Shown here in pieces: positions 24,221-35,600 of a DNA stretch of 64,000 nucleotides (position 1 is the first letter of the stretch; every line of letters starts with the position of its first letter). Origin of the DNA: Anoplolepis gracilipes (taxonomy: Eukaryota; Arthropoda; Insecta; Hymenoptera; Formicidae); the NCBI RefSeq assembly GCF_047496725.1, contig NC_132980.1, forward strand, positions 11,176,572-11,240,571, given 5' to 3'. The position numbers were made by a program, and so were the translations under genes. The notes beneath the pieces were generated by a model, which did not search any database, was not told the origin of the DNA, and was given only the letters and a program-made list of their open reading frames with translations.

Positions 24221-25129
24221 TTTCGCGAATGGCCTTTGATTAATCACTCATACAATTACAATTTCGCTGTATGTACGTGTAAATGTGACGAGATGTCGTA
24301 TATATATATGATCATACGGTACACGTTCCGTCTTTACCTATCGAGCGCACGCGCGCGTATCTCGCTCTCCTTCTCGTTCTCGTCTGTCACACGCTCAGAG
24401 ATCTTGGGCTGTTGTTTTCGACTAGCGCAATATCTACTATAGTCGGTTCTTATATTTAAAACTCGTTCTACATTGGTGTATCATAGTCCCTAGAATATTC
24501 TGGCGACTTTAGTGTATCGTAGCGTCGTAAACCGTAAGGCCTTAACCAATCACAGTTGAATATGAGAAGAATAATCGAATACGATTGGTTTATATCTTAC
24601 GGATTGACACTACGATAGAAGCAATGTAAAATCGGCTTAACTATATGAATACTTTTCTTCTACTTATATTAATAAAATATATGTATGAAAAGAGGAAAAC
24701 ATTTAAATTTTATTTACTATACACATTTATAATAGTAATTTTATATTGTTAAGAAACATTAATATAATTTGCATTTTGCCTTGTTTAAATCAAATCTGTA
24801 TAATAAATTGACTTCAGATGCAAAATTAGTAAGTTGTCTGTGAATTATATTATCCAATCAATAATTTAGTTTCCCTATTCCTTTCCAAATCTTATTCCAA
24901 AGCCTTATATCATTTAATCAGTAGGATATGTACTAACTATTGTTTATTGTTACATAACTTTTACGTTACATGGACATGCATAAAATGTACATCTGACATA
25001 CCTGGTTCTGATATGAATGCGATTGCACATACAGCATATAAATAAATAAAAAAAAAAAAAGAAAAAAGAAAAATTGTGAGCAAGAAATAGATTGCAATTG
25101 TGTTCACATAAAAAAGAATTCTAATATTA
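24221..25129. other. Spacer between APPBP2 and SNRNP40
   Basis: The left half carries the APPBP2 promoter region, with CpG-containing sequence up to about 24460. An inverted repeat lies at 24515-24617. The rest is AT-rich and should contain the SNRNP40 3' UTR. No coding exon was seen. Confidence 0.5.
24515..24617. repeat. Imperfect inverted repeat upstream of APPBP2
   Basis: The left arm TATCGTAGCGTC..CCGTAAGG..CCAATC pairs with the reverse complement of the right arm TATCGTAGTGTC..CCGTAAGA..CCAATC. The arms are about 43 bases long with a short centre. It is probably a small MITE. Confidence 0.55.
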
Positions 25130-25852
25130 TTAAGACTCGATCTCGCCTAAATAGATTTGCTTGTCGCTAGATCCCGAGCACACTGAAAAAAATATAATTA
25201 TCATATTATATGCGTATGTAAATTAATTAAAAAAATATTTATATATTTTACACATTTTCCTACAATAAATATTCTCCGTGTATTAAAACAAGAGAACATT
25301 TATTGCGGATTATTCCGTACCTATAGGTTCTTTTGGATGAAAATCAATGTCGTTCACAGATCCGTTGTGTCCTGGCAATTTGTACAATATTCTACGACTC
25401 GTGGTATCCCAAATATAGTGAAATCGGTCCGATGATCCGGCCGAGACCTTACTGCCGTCCGGCGACCAGGCGCATCTCAAAAGATTCTAAAAATGCAATC
25501 GATTCACTGATATTTATAATATAGACAAGATTTTATATTAAAAAAAAAATACATACCTTTTCAAAGTTATGTTGATGCCCGGATAATATTTTTACACAGC
25601 GTTCATAGGGCGCAAACGGTCGTACGTCCCATATCTTAAGTGTGTTATCCATAGCGTTGGAAAGTATGTATGATCCATCAGGACTGAGACTCAATCCAGT
25701 AATGGTGTCAGTGTGCCCTTTCAATTTGTAAAGCACTGCATTCTTTCGAAGATCCCATACCTTTACGTCATTATCGATACCACCGCTGATTACTTGCTCT
25801 GCCGTGTCGTTAAATGTTACTGCAGTAACCTATAATTGTATCAACAAATTAC

Positions 25853-25912
<60 letters not shown>

Positions 25913-26738
25913 TATTATCTGTATATTACACAATAAATGTAAGTATTGAGATAAGTACAACACCTGATACGTGTTATTCAACGTGTGGCATTGACCTCGC
26001 TTTCTGGGATCCCAGATACGTATCGTGCTGTCGTCGCTGCCCGAACAGAGTAGTGTAGGTCCTCTCCGCGCCCCTGACACAGAATTTACAAACGAAGTGT
26101 GGCCCTTCAACTTTTTGATTCGCGTTCCAGCCACTATGTCCCACAAACCCAGTGTCATGTCTGTGCTAGCTGTGTAGAGATGATTGCCGTCTGGACTAAA
26201 GTGCAATTCCATCACTGCGCCGCTGTGTCCGGTCATGATACCGATATTCTCACATTCTCCATAAACATTCCAGATGACTGCAGGTTACAAACAATCATTA
26301 TATTAATCAAAGTGAGCAAAAATAAAAAAAAAAAAAATAAAAAAAAAAAAAACGAGCAGCTAAACTCGATGAGACGTACAGATTTGTCGATCAAATCCCG
26401 TAGATGCCAGATACTGTCCTTCCGGATGAAATTCCAGAGAAAAAATGTCTCCTTGATGTCCCTCGAGCAACATTATCATCGACATTAAGGAGGACGTTCG
26501 CGGTGGACCCTTGAAAATTTTTTCATATAAATTTTATATTTTCTAGGAAGAAAATTATAACACATCATCCTGCTTTAATGCTAAAACGTCGTCGAAAATA
26601 ACCCCATGCAAGGTTATAACTTACGCTTTGTACGACCGCCTTTTCTCTGCTACTAAAGACGACTTCATTCTTAGTCCTCTTCGAGGCAGGAACCAACGCC
26701 AGAATATCATCACCTTTTCTCTTATCCAGGATCGGCAT
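25130..26738 (-). CDS. Snrnp40: U5 snRNP 40 kDa protein (SNRNP40/Prp8-binding WD40 protein)
   Basis: A WD40 propeller protein of the spliceosomal U5 snRNP, associated with PRPF8. The exons are 26738-26625, 26509-26380, 26277-25964, 25829-25557, 25486-25321 and 25182-25130, giving 349 residues; human has about 357. The N-terminus KRKGDDILALVPASKR is followed by seven WD repeats. Matching segments include LLEGHQGDIFSLEFHPEGQY, TGHSGAVMELHFSPDGN, KKLKGHTSFVNS, SGGIDNDVKVWDLR, GLSLSPDGSYILSNAMDNTL, WDVRPFAPYERCVKI and the C-terminal SSDKQIYLGEIES, nearly identical to human SDKRLYMGEIQ. A TA repeat of about 50 bases fills much of the intron at 25830-25963. Divergent from PIG-A, 1.07 kb apart start to start. 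Confidence 0.96.
25856..25908. repeat. (TA)n microsatellite in SNRNP40 intron
   Basis: About 50 bases of TA repeat between two coding exons, 50-odd bases from the 25964 donor. Confidence 0.95.
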
Positions 26739-27811
26739 GTTGTATTAAAATATCAATATAATTACATATATAAATACAACATCCACGCTTTTATTTACCT
26801 TGAGCCATACGCCATGACATGTTCTCAAAACGCTTTTTTTTTTATTGGTTGCACGCGCAACCAATGAAATCCAAGAATGTGCTTATAAGCGCGAATTTTA
26901 ACGCTATTCAATTGCAATTATCTCGTATATATATTTCAATTTTTAATTAATTTTTATAATATTTTTAGATTATTTTTAGGATTAAAAAAAAGAAAACAAA
27001 AAATATAAATAATAATAATAATATATTTATATATATATATTTATATTTTTTAAAGTTATCTGTCATCTGTACAGCTGTCATAGACAACGAATTTTTAAAT
27101 AATTCTGACAAAGGATTTCAGAACGAAAATATAAATTAATATTAAGACATTAAATTAAATTAATTATTAATTAATTAATGTTTATAAATTATAATAAATT
27201 ATTATTATAATACACATTGTGCGAAAAAGATGTTTCTAATAGTACGGTCCGTTTGACGCTACGAAAGTTTCGAATCGTTTGATTATTACAATCAGGACGA
27301 GAAAAATAAATATATATCTTTGTTCCGATTGGTCGGTCGATCGTTTTCGAAAACTTTCGTCAAAAGTGTTAAACGGAATGGGCTTCGAGAAAATGACACT
27401 TATAAAAAAAAAGCCCTGTGTGAAGTGCGAAGAGGCACGTGCGCAATTAATTTAAATATTCTCAATTTTGCAATTGTCATCATCGGTTCCACATACATAC
27501 ATCTGATGAATTTACAGTAAAGATACATAATATTAAAGACAGTTCTGATTTTTATAAGAGTACCTCTACAAAACCGGAGGAAAATTCGACGATTGGATTG
27601 TTCCGTAACATCTGACGCGTCGAATCTCGCGCGAATTCGAGTGTTCCTTGTGCTTGTGTTGTGGAAGGTTAGAAATGCTTCTCGTTAAAAGCATCACGTA
27701 ATGTATTTGTCATTATTATCAGTAGTAAATCTCATCGTAAGTTACATCAGAAATGTAATATGATTAACGTAATACACGAAGGTAAATCAATTATAATTAG
27801 ATAATAATGAC
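26739..27811. promoter_or_regulatory. Shared upstream region of SNRNP40 and PIG-A
   Basis: 1.07 kb separates the two divergent start codons. CCAAT motifs occur close to the SNRNP40 start (near 26846 and 26860). An inverted repeat lies at 27247-27377, and CpG-bearing sequence at 27560-27670 is plausible as the PIG-A start region. No TATA box could be assigned. Confidence 0.45.
27247..27377. repeat. Imperfect inverted repeat in the divergent spacer
   Basis: The left arm begins TCCGTTTGACGCT and includes ACGAAAGTTTCGAA. The reverse complement of the right arm begins TCCGTTTAACACTTT and includes ACGAAAGTTTTCGAA. The arms are about 40 bases with small gaps, consistent with a decayed MITE. Confidence 0.5.
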
Positions 27812-29949
27812 ATGGAGAGAGAGCTGTCAAACTTACATCGTCGCGAATTCGCAATTATTGGATTAAATCAGTATGAATCATGTATGGACGTGAAGATGAG
27901 CAGTGTAAAACATAAGATATGGTTCGTACATGGTACATATACATGTGATATATCTTTTCCATATATATAATAATAAAACACACGCTTTTGCTATAGTTTT
28001 TTCATGCGTTATTTATAAAGGCACATCTTTTGTACATAAAATTAATTAATTTTTCTTTTTATCAGTATGGTCTCGGATTTCTTTTATCCAAATATGGGCG
28101 GTGTCGAGGAGCACATTTTTAATTTGTCCCAATGTCTGTTGGAACATGGACACAAAGTGGTGATACTGACGCACTCCTATGGGGACAGAGTAGGTGTGCG
28201 ATACATGACAAATGGGCTGAAAGTAAGTGCTGTACTTTTCTTTAAACATTCCATTAGTGTTTCTTAAGCTTTGTTTTCATCAAGTATACTTATGTCTTTA
28301 ATTCGTTTTTTATTTAAGGTATATTACATTCCAGTCAAGGTTTTCTACAATCAGTGTGTGCTTCCGACGATGATATGCTCTCTCCCGCTTATTAGGTACA
28401 TCTTTGTAAGGGAAGAGATACAAATAATACACGGACATTCCGCGTTCTCTGCTTTAGCGCATGAGGGGATGTTAATCGGCAGATTAATGGGACTGAAAGT
28501 AAGTTTTTAAGTTGCTACCCTAATGGTGACTTTTAGAGAAAGCTACTAACGCTACGCTTGCAGACAGTTTTCACAGATCACTCGCTTTTTGGTTTTGCGG
28601 ACGCGTCAGCTATTCTGACGAACAAATTTCTCGAGATATCTCTAGTCGATTGTGATCATTGCATATGTGTATCTCATATCGGAAAAGAGAATACAGTATT
28701 ACGAGCCAAAGTGAAAAAGGAGAAGGTATCGGTTATCCCAAATGCTGTTGACACCACCCTGTTTACGCCTGATGTCAATAAACGGAACAATGATTTTAGT
28801 AAGCTTAATAACTCGAGATTCTGTGTTACACATTACATTAGTTACATTAGAAACGCATTCTCTAATTATCATGTAACTGTCAATTTCAGTTACCATAGTA
28901 ATAGTATCGCGATTAGTGTATAGGAAGGGCGTCGATCTTCTAGCCCATATAATACCAGAGATTTGTTTACGTCATAAAAATGTACAATTTCTAATCGGCG
29001 GGGATGGGCCAAAGAGATGGCTGATAGAAGAAGTAAGGGAGAGAAATTTGCTGCAGCATCGAGTCACCTTGCTGGGCAGTCTGGAGCACTCTCAAGTTAA
29101 ACACGTTTTAAACAAGGGTCACATCTTTCTCAATACAAGTTTGACAGAGGCTTATTGCATGGCTATCGTAGAAGCAGCTTCTTGCGGGTAAACATTTCAC
29201 TTTTCCTTTCTTGTTAGTCTGTAAAATTATTTATCTTCTATCTTTCTTTAACTCTTTCCAATAAATAATTTTCGCATCCTATGTACCAACAGAATTTTGC
29301 TAAGCGACGAATGTGATTAATATCATTTTGTAGTTTGCAAGTAGTGTCGACGAAGGTCGGAGGAATTCCGGAAGTTTTACCGCCGGATCTGATTTATCTC
29401 GTCGAACCCACTGTACCAGCGTTAATCGAAGGGTTGGAGATGGCTATAGCTGATTACAAAAGGGGTAATGTCAGATGTCCCTTAGAGATGCACAGGAGAA
29501 TAGGCTTATACTATAACTGGTTCAATATCACGAAACGTACGGAGATAGTGTATAATTTGGTGAAACGGGAAGCGAAAAGAAATCTGGGACAGCAATTGAC
29601 GAGTCAGCTGCAAAGTGGTGTATTGGCCTATCTGCTTGTGGTGGCCCTGTGCTATATAATACTACAAGTCTTGGAATTTTTCGTTCCTAGAAAGGTAAAA
29701 TATTTGAGATTACATACATAATTTATGGGATACATGCATATTTTGCAAGCTAATTTATGTACTTTTTTCATTTTATTATTATTATTATCAAACTTATATA
29801 TTTATTTTTTGTGTATATGCAGAATTATCAAAGAAATTCCTTTTCACATTTATAATTGTAAATAATTAAATTTTCAGTACATTGATATTGCACGAGACTA
29901 CAACGAGATTCACGTTATGCCATCCAACGGGAAAGGAAAAACCGATTAA
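27812..29949 (+). CDS. PIG-A: PIG-A, catalytic subunit of GPI-N-acetylglucosaminyltransferase
   Basis: Catalyses the first step of GPI-anchor synthesis on the cytosolic face of the ER, transferring GlcNAc from UDP-GlcNAc to phosphatidylinositol. The exons are 27812-27921, 28066-28222, 28319-28498, 28564-28798, 28890-29187, 29334-29694 and 29878-29949, giving 470 residues; human has 484. Near-invariant segments include CMVSDFFYPNMGGVEEHI, TVFTDHSLFGFADASAILTN, VSVIPNAVD, IVSRLVYRKGVDLL and LTEAYCMAIVEAASCGLQVV. The last of these contains the EX7E motif of GT4 enzymes. A C-terminal membrane segment (about 421-444, VLAYLLVVALCYIILQVLEF) is followed by a short tail. The start at 27812 gives a 37-residue leader before MVSDFF, the same length as in human, with an in-frame stop at 27794. 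ATG codons at 27884 and 27896 are alternatives. Confidence 0.95.
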
Positions 29950-32092
29950 CCATCGTAGAAGTGTAAAATGTAAAGTTCTCAATGTGTTCAAGTATTTTAT
30001 ATAGTTCATATACTTGGGAAACATTCCAGAAAACTCATGTTCTTTGCAAAAATTATTGTTACATCGTGAAAAAGAACAATCATCGTGTGTTGCATTTATC
30101 GATAAATTTTTAAAGAAATACAAATATATATATATGTAAAGATGTGTGCAAAATGATGATACGCGAACAAGGAGAAAGTACAAATGTCGTAATTAACTTG
30201 TATGTAAAATTATTACACAATTGACAGGACTGTTTATAACAATTTTATTTATTATATTTCCTGCTGCTTTTTGTAATATCTGTGTATCATTCCAAAACAA
30301 ATATAATAGCGCATGATGTTCAACATCCGACGTTAGTTTATGAAAATAATACTTTATCCATTAAATATGTGTGGATTTCTTTTTTTTTTTTTATTATGAT
30401 ACATGTGACATCTCGTATGAATCAATGCATAACACGTATAACAATTTATAACGATATCCAACGTCGCTCGCATCCCGCATACACATATAGTTACATATGC
30501 TTAAGAAAGATATTTATTGCGTCATTAGCATTACAAAATATCGTCGTGTGTGTATTACGGATAGTTCGTGCTTACGTTTTAAAACAATTCGCGCTAATCT
30601 TTAAGCAGTTATTTGTAGCAATATGTGTGGAGTAGAAAGGTTAATTCGTGTTCATGTAATTCGCCGATCGCGCGTTAGTACATTCGACATATTTTTCGCG
30701 AGTATTTTTGTTTTTTCTCCTTGCATAAGAAGCGATAAAGTAACTTCATCTCTCCCTTTCTCTTTCTTTTCCTTTTCTTGAATGCTGCGATTTTAAATCT
30801 GCCGTATTTTCGTTCAATTAGCAGTCATCATTTACACATACAGAGTATACAAATGTACGAAATGTGTATACGACTTGTAAGAAAAATACAGTCTGCGATA
30901 ACAAATTAAAATTTATATAAAACAATAAGAAAGTCAAATTAAAAATAATATTTATTTAAATTAATTGTTTATTAAATACAATAATAGAATATTGATACAA
31001 TATTAATTATTTTTTAATTAACGCTTTCGTCTGTTTATTTAATCATTATCGCGCGTATACTCTGTACATTAATCTATTTATACATAAATCTTTCACGTTT
31101 AAGGATCTGTGATCTTCTTTTATTTTATATTATCTTAGATAAGAGAAGATCAATGAACCTTAATTAACATCATAATATTATGAGTGGTCAGATCTGTGTC
31201 ACATTACACGCTTATCCAATATTGCATCTGTCATATTAGTCCATTTAAGATACAATGAAACGAATGTCCTTAAAAAGTGCTAAAAAGGTTCCCCTTTACG
31301 GATCTTTAACTATGACATTTACAAGAGAGTTATAAAATAAAACTTTACAAAAAAGTACTCCGCCTCTCTGATCACGTGTTGTGTATCATTTAAGTCTCCT
31401 TGTGTAAGTTTTTCGAGTCTTTTCAACTTTTTACTATTAGATCGACTACAAGAAGACTACGACGAGTGAGATCCACACATGCGGTTATCAGTGATGTCAC
31501 GATTTCATCTACATTGTCAAGATTGTGTGTGGAATTAATAATACAAATATCGCCTTTAAATCACTACTGTTCTGTTTCTACTGTGGAACCAAAAGTAAGT
31601 TCTAATCAAGAATGCTATCCTGAATTGCTAGTTTTATTTCATAATTATATTCCTAAAATATCAGGAAAGAGTATGTTGAATCTCTCTCTCTCTCTCTCTC
31701 TCCTTCGTTGTTGTAAAGAGTAACACGACCTTCCGTTCTATCATTAATATCTGCGTATGCAACTACAATTGTGTGTACATGAAATTCTGCTTAGAGTATC
31801 GTTATTATGATTGCGGTATATTATGGCGGCGAGAAAAGTATTATTAAAAAAGTGAAGGAAGAGATTTTTCCGTGCTCGAAATGCATGGATTAAATCATTT
31901 ATATAATCTATTGTATAAATAATATAAAGCGCGAATCTTTTTTCTTCTCGATGAATATATCTGCGACAAAGCGAAAAATCCATAGGATTCAGTGAGGACA
32001 AATACTGACGCACCGCATATATATTCAGTACTTGAGAGATAATGGTTTTCGCGATCTCACAACACAAGCACGTTCTAATACATGTGTGTGTA

Positions 32093-32159
<67 letters not shown>

Positions 32160-32665
32160 CTTTTTTTCTCTCGTCGAACACCTTTACATACACATATTGC
32201 TATTGACTGCCACAGAGTTGTTATACCTCTGTATATCTTTTTTCTCCCTTTTCTCGTCTTGGCTTAGGGATTTAAATGATGATGATGATAGATGATGATG
32301 AAATGTTATAAAAGTTTCCAACTTTAATTGTCGCACGTACATACATAGGAAAAAGTAAGTCCGTCCTCTATCTTTCTGAGATATTCATCTTTGAGTAATA
32401 TGTACACTGGAGCTTTTTTTCCGTTTAATATAATAAGAAAATAACGCCACGCTCAACCACGGTTCTAAAGTGTCGACGATTGAAGGATGATCGAGTTCCT
32501 CCTTGGATCGTAAAAAGTGTTTGTATACTTTAAGAAATTACCCGCGATAGGTGATTCTTCTTAGCAGCACCCGTTTGGCATATATAATAAATAAATAACG
32601 AACCGTTTGCAATGTGTAAATCGAGAGCGTTGCATCATTTCCGCGAGGTAAATTGGCGAAACAGC
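29950..32665. other. Gap between convergent PIG-A and GIGYF genes
   Basis: The two genes end tail to tail, so most of this stretch is probably 3' UTR of one or both. It contains a CT run (31681-31702), a TA repeat (32098-32157) and a GATGAT run (about 32274-32300). No coding exon was seen. Confidence 0.55.
32098..32157. repeat. (TA)n microsatellite
   Basis: About 60 bases of perfect TA repeat between PIG-A and GIGYF. Confidence 0.95.
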
Positions 32666-35600
32666 TCAAACTCCTTCACCGTAATCGCGATCACCTACGT
32701 TAATACGATCGGGGGCCGCGGTTACACTGAAGCCAAGGATTCTGTTGTCCACCTTGAACATCTTTCCCTTCTTTGGTTTCTTGGATTTTCCCTAAACGAA
32801 GAAGAAGGTATACATCTGCACACTTCTATTTGATTCTACCCTTATATTTGAGAGAAATTATATTAATTAAGATTTTATCTTTTTATCATGACGTATAAAT
32901 AATATTAAGATGGTAATCTAATAAAAAAATATATATTCTATAGTGATACTAAAATTAAATAATTTAAATCAATATTTTAATTTCAATGTATATACAGAAA
33001 AATGTGATCGTCCGACGTATATAGAATAACGCGTACCTTCACTTCTTGAAATTCTGTAGAGGCATTCGGATTAACGGCCGGTGCTGGCTTGCACAGATCG
33101 TCCGCTTGTGCCTGAGGACGCTGCGCCGATCGCCATTTACTTCGCTTCTCTAAGAATTGTTTGGCAAATTCTGTGCTCTGCTTGGTGTCCCCAAGATAAT
33201 CGCGAACGTACTCTTTCACCTCATAAGCCGATTCAATGTCCCGCAGAAATCCAACGAATGTAGGGACTGCGAATGCACATGGTATAGTAGAAAATCGACG
33301 TAAGCGATGAACTTGACCCGTTATACTTACTATCCACAGATGCCTGTATACCGCTCAATGCTTTATTACACCATTGTGTGAACTCATCGGTCTTGGCAGT
33401 GTTCTGTTCAAACAGTTTCTTCACCAGTTCCTCTTCCCTCTTGTTTTTGCTCTTGGACGTCTTACTGTTATTATTCTGTTGTAGTTGTTGTTGCTGCTGC
33501 TGCTGGTTAGAAGTGTTAGATTTCGCCGTCGCTGTTTGTTTAACAACCGGTTGCTTCATAGCCGCAGATGACTTGACGGGCGCAGGATCGTCCCAAAACC
33601 CACTATTACCAGCATTGATGGACCACGCTTGGCTATTTGATGTGCTTGAATTGGCCCAATTCAAGCACTGCGATGCCGTACCCCATATGCCGGCATTTTG
33701 CAGCATACTCGCCGATTCTTTTTGACCAGCCTTTTCCTGCCGTTCCCTTTCCTGTTGCTAGAGAAGGAATATTTCGATTTCTTATTGCATCTCTTTTACG
33801 AGAACAACATTTTTTCGTCGCTGGTGTACTCAGAAAGCAATAAGTACCTTTACCTTAGCGATGCGTTCCTGCTCTTCCTGCTGGATTTGCGCGAGACTCT
33901 TCACTTGAAGCGGTTTATTGGAAGCGGTAGCCTTTTCTGCCCATTTGAACTGCAATCGCTTGGACGAATCGGTTGCCGATGCTTCCTGCGCCGCTTCTAT
34001 CGCCTTTTGCTGTGCCAATTGTTGCTGCATCAATTGTTGAAGCCGCTGTTCTTCCTGTAAGATAATAATAAATACATCAGTATAAACGTGCGTAACAACG
34101 TATAACAAACGTAAAATACGTTTACCGCTTTCTTCTCTCTCTCGAATCTTTGAATCTCAGCAAGCGAGGCGGTATGAGCGGCAGGAGCCATCGCGCGCGG
34201 AGTCTGTGCCCACGGAGCTTTATTTCGTTCCTGAAGCTTGCGCAGCGCCTCGGCTTCTCTCCGCCTTTGTTCCGTGCGACGCGCCTGTTCCTCCGCTTCC
34301 ATTTGTCGTCGCACTTCTGCTTCTTTTCTATAAAGTTTACAAATGTAAATTTTATTCAAGCGTATTCAATTGTTCAGTTTGCATAATTACATATCGACGC
34401 ACCTAAGTCTCTCTTCTTCCTTCTTTTGCTCTTCTTCCACCAATCTCTTCCTTTTTTCTTCCTCCTTCCTCAATTTTTCTTCCTGTTTTTTAAGCTCTTC
34501 TCGCTTTCTTCTCTCCTCTTCCTGTTTTCTTTTCAAATTCTCCTCTTCTTGCTTTCTCTTCTCCTCGCGTCTTTTTTCCTCTTCTTTACGTTTCTTCTCC
34601 TCCTTCTTTTTCTGCTCTTCTTCTTGCTTACGTTTCTCGTCCTCTTTTCGCTTTTTTTCCTCTTCTTTTTTCTTCCTTTCCTCGTCTTTACGCTTCGCTT
34701 CTTCAACTTGTCTAGCTTGTTCTTCCTCCTTTTGCTTTCTTTTCTCTTCTTCCGCTTGACGCTGTAATTCTTCTTGCTTTTTTAACTCTTCCTTTTTCCT
34801 ATCCTCTTGTAATTTAAGATTTTGTTCTTCCTAAAAAGAGAAACTAACGCATTATAGATTTCCTACAATAAAATCGAAAATCAAATAAAATTGAATTACC
34901 AGTATTTGTTGCTCGGTTTTCATATCTTTAGCATGTAGATCCCACAAAGAACTAGGTAATTGTCCAGGTGGCATTGCAGGGATGGGCCCAACCTGAAAAA
35001 CAATATGATAAACGAGATTGAATCAACTTTTCAAATATACAATTTTTGCATTTTTGTACAGACTTAAACTTTATGCGACGCGACGCAACGCACCTGCGCT
35101 AACCAATTCTGCGCATTAAACTGCTGAGGAGCTATTTGCGGTGGAGGTTGCGGCCAGACAGTGTCCATGTGAGGTGTCTGTGGATGGCCATTTGTGTTGA
35201 CATTGAGTTGACGTAGCAGAGATTTTATCGGATTGTCCTCTTGCGTTGGCGCGGGAGTCGGAGCGATATTTGGTTGCTGCATGGCAGGCATATTCTGTAT
35301 ATTCATCTGTTGAATCAGCTGTTGTAGTGGATCTACTGCAGCCGGATGGGGCGATGCGGTTGCATGCGGATTTGTTGGTAGATGTGTCTCGGGTTGCGTC
35401 TTTGCCTACGCAAAAATTGTGTCCATAATATCATGCTTAATGTAAATGTAAAACTGTAAAATGTATCTGAGTGAAACTTACCTGTTGCATCTGAGTGAAA
35501 AGTTGCATGACAGGATTAGCCGTCTGAGACGCGAGATGAGGCACAAACGGGTTCGTCGCTATTGGAACATCCGGAATCTCCTGCATTCCGTCCTGTATGA

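Noticed and set aside
34370..34767. Plus-strand Ser/Phe/Leu-rich frames of 113-129 codons
   Set aside because: They are the antisense of a confirmed GIGYF coiled-coil exon. The composition is forced by E/K/R codons on the other strand.
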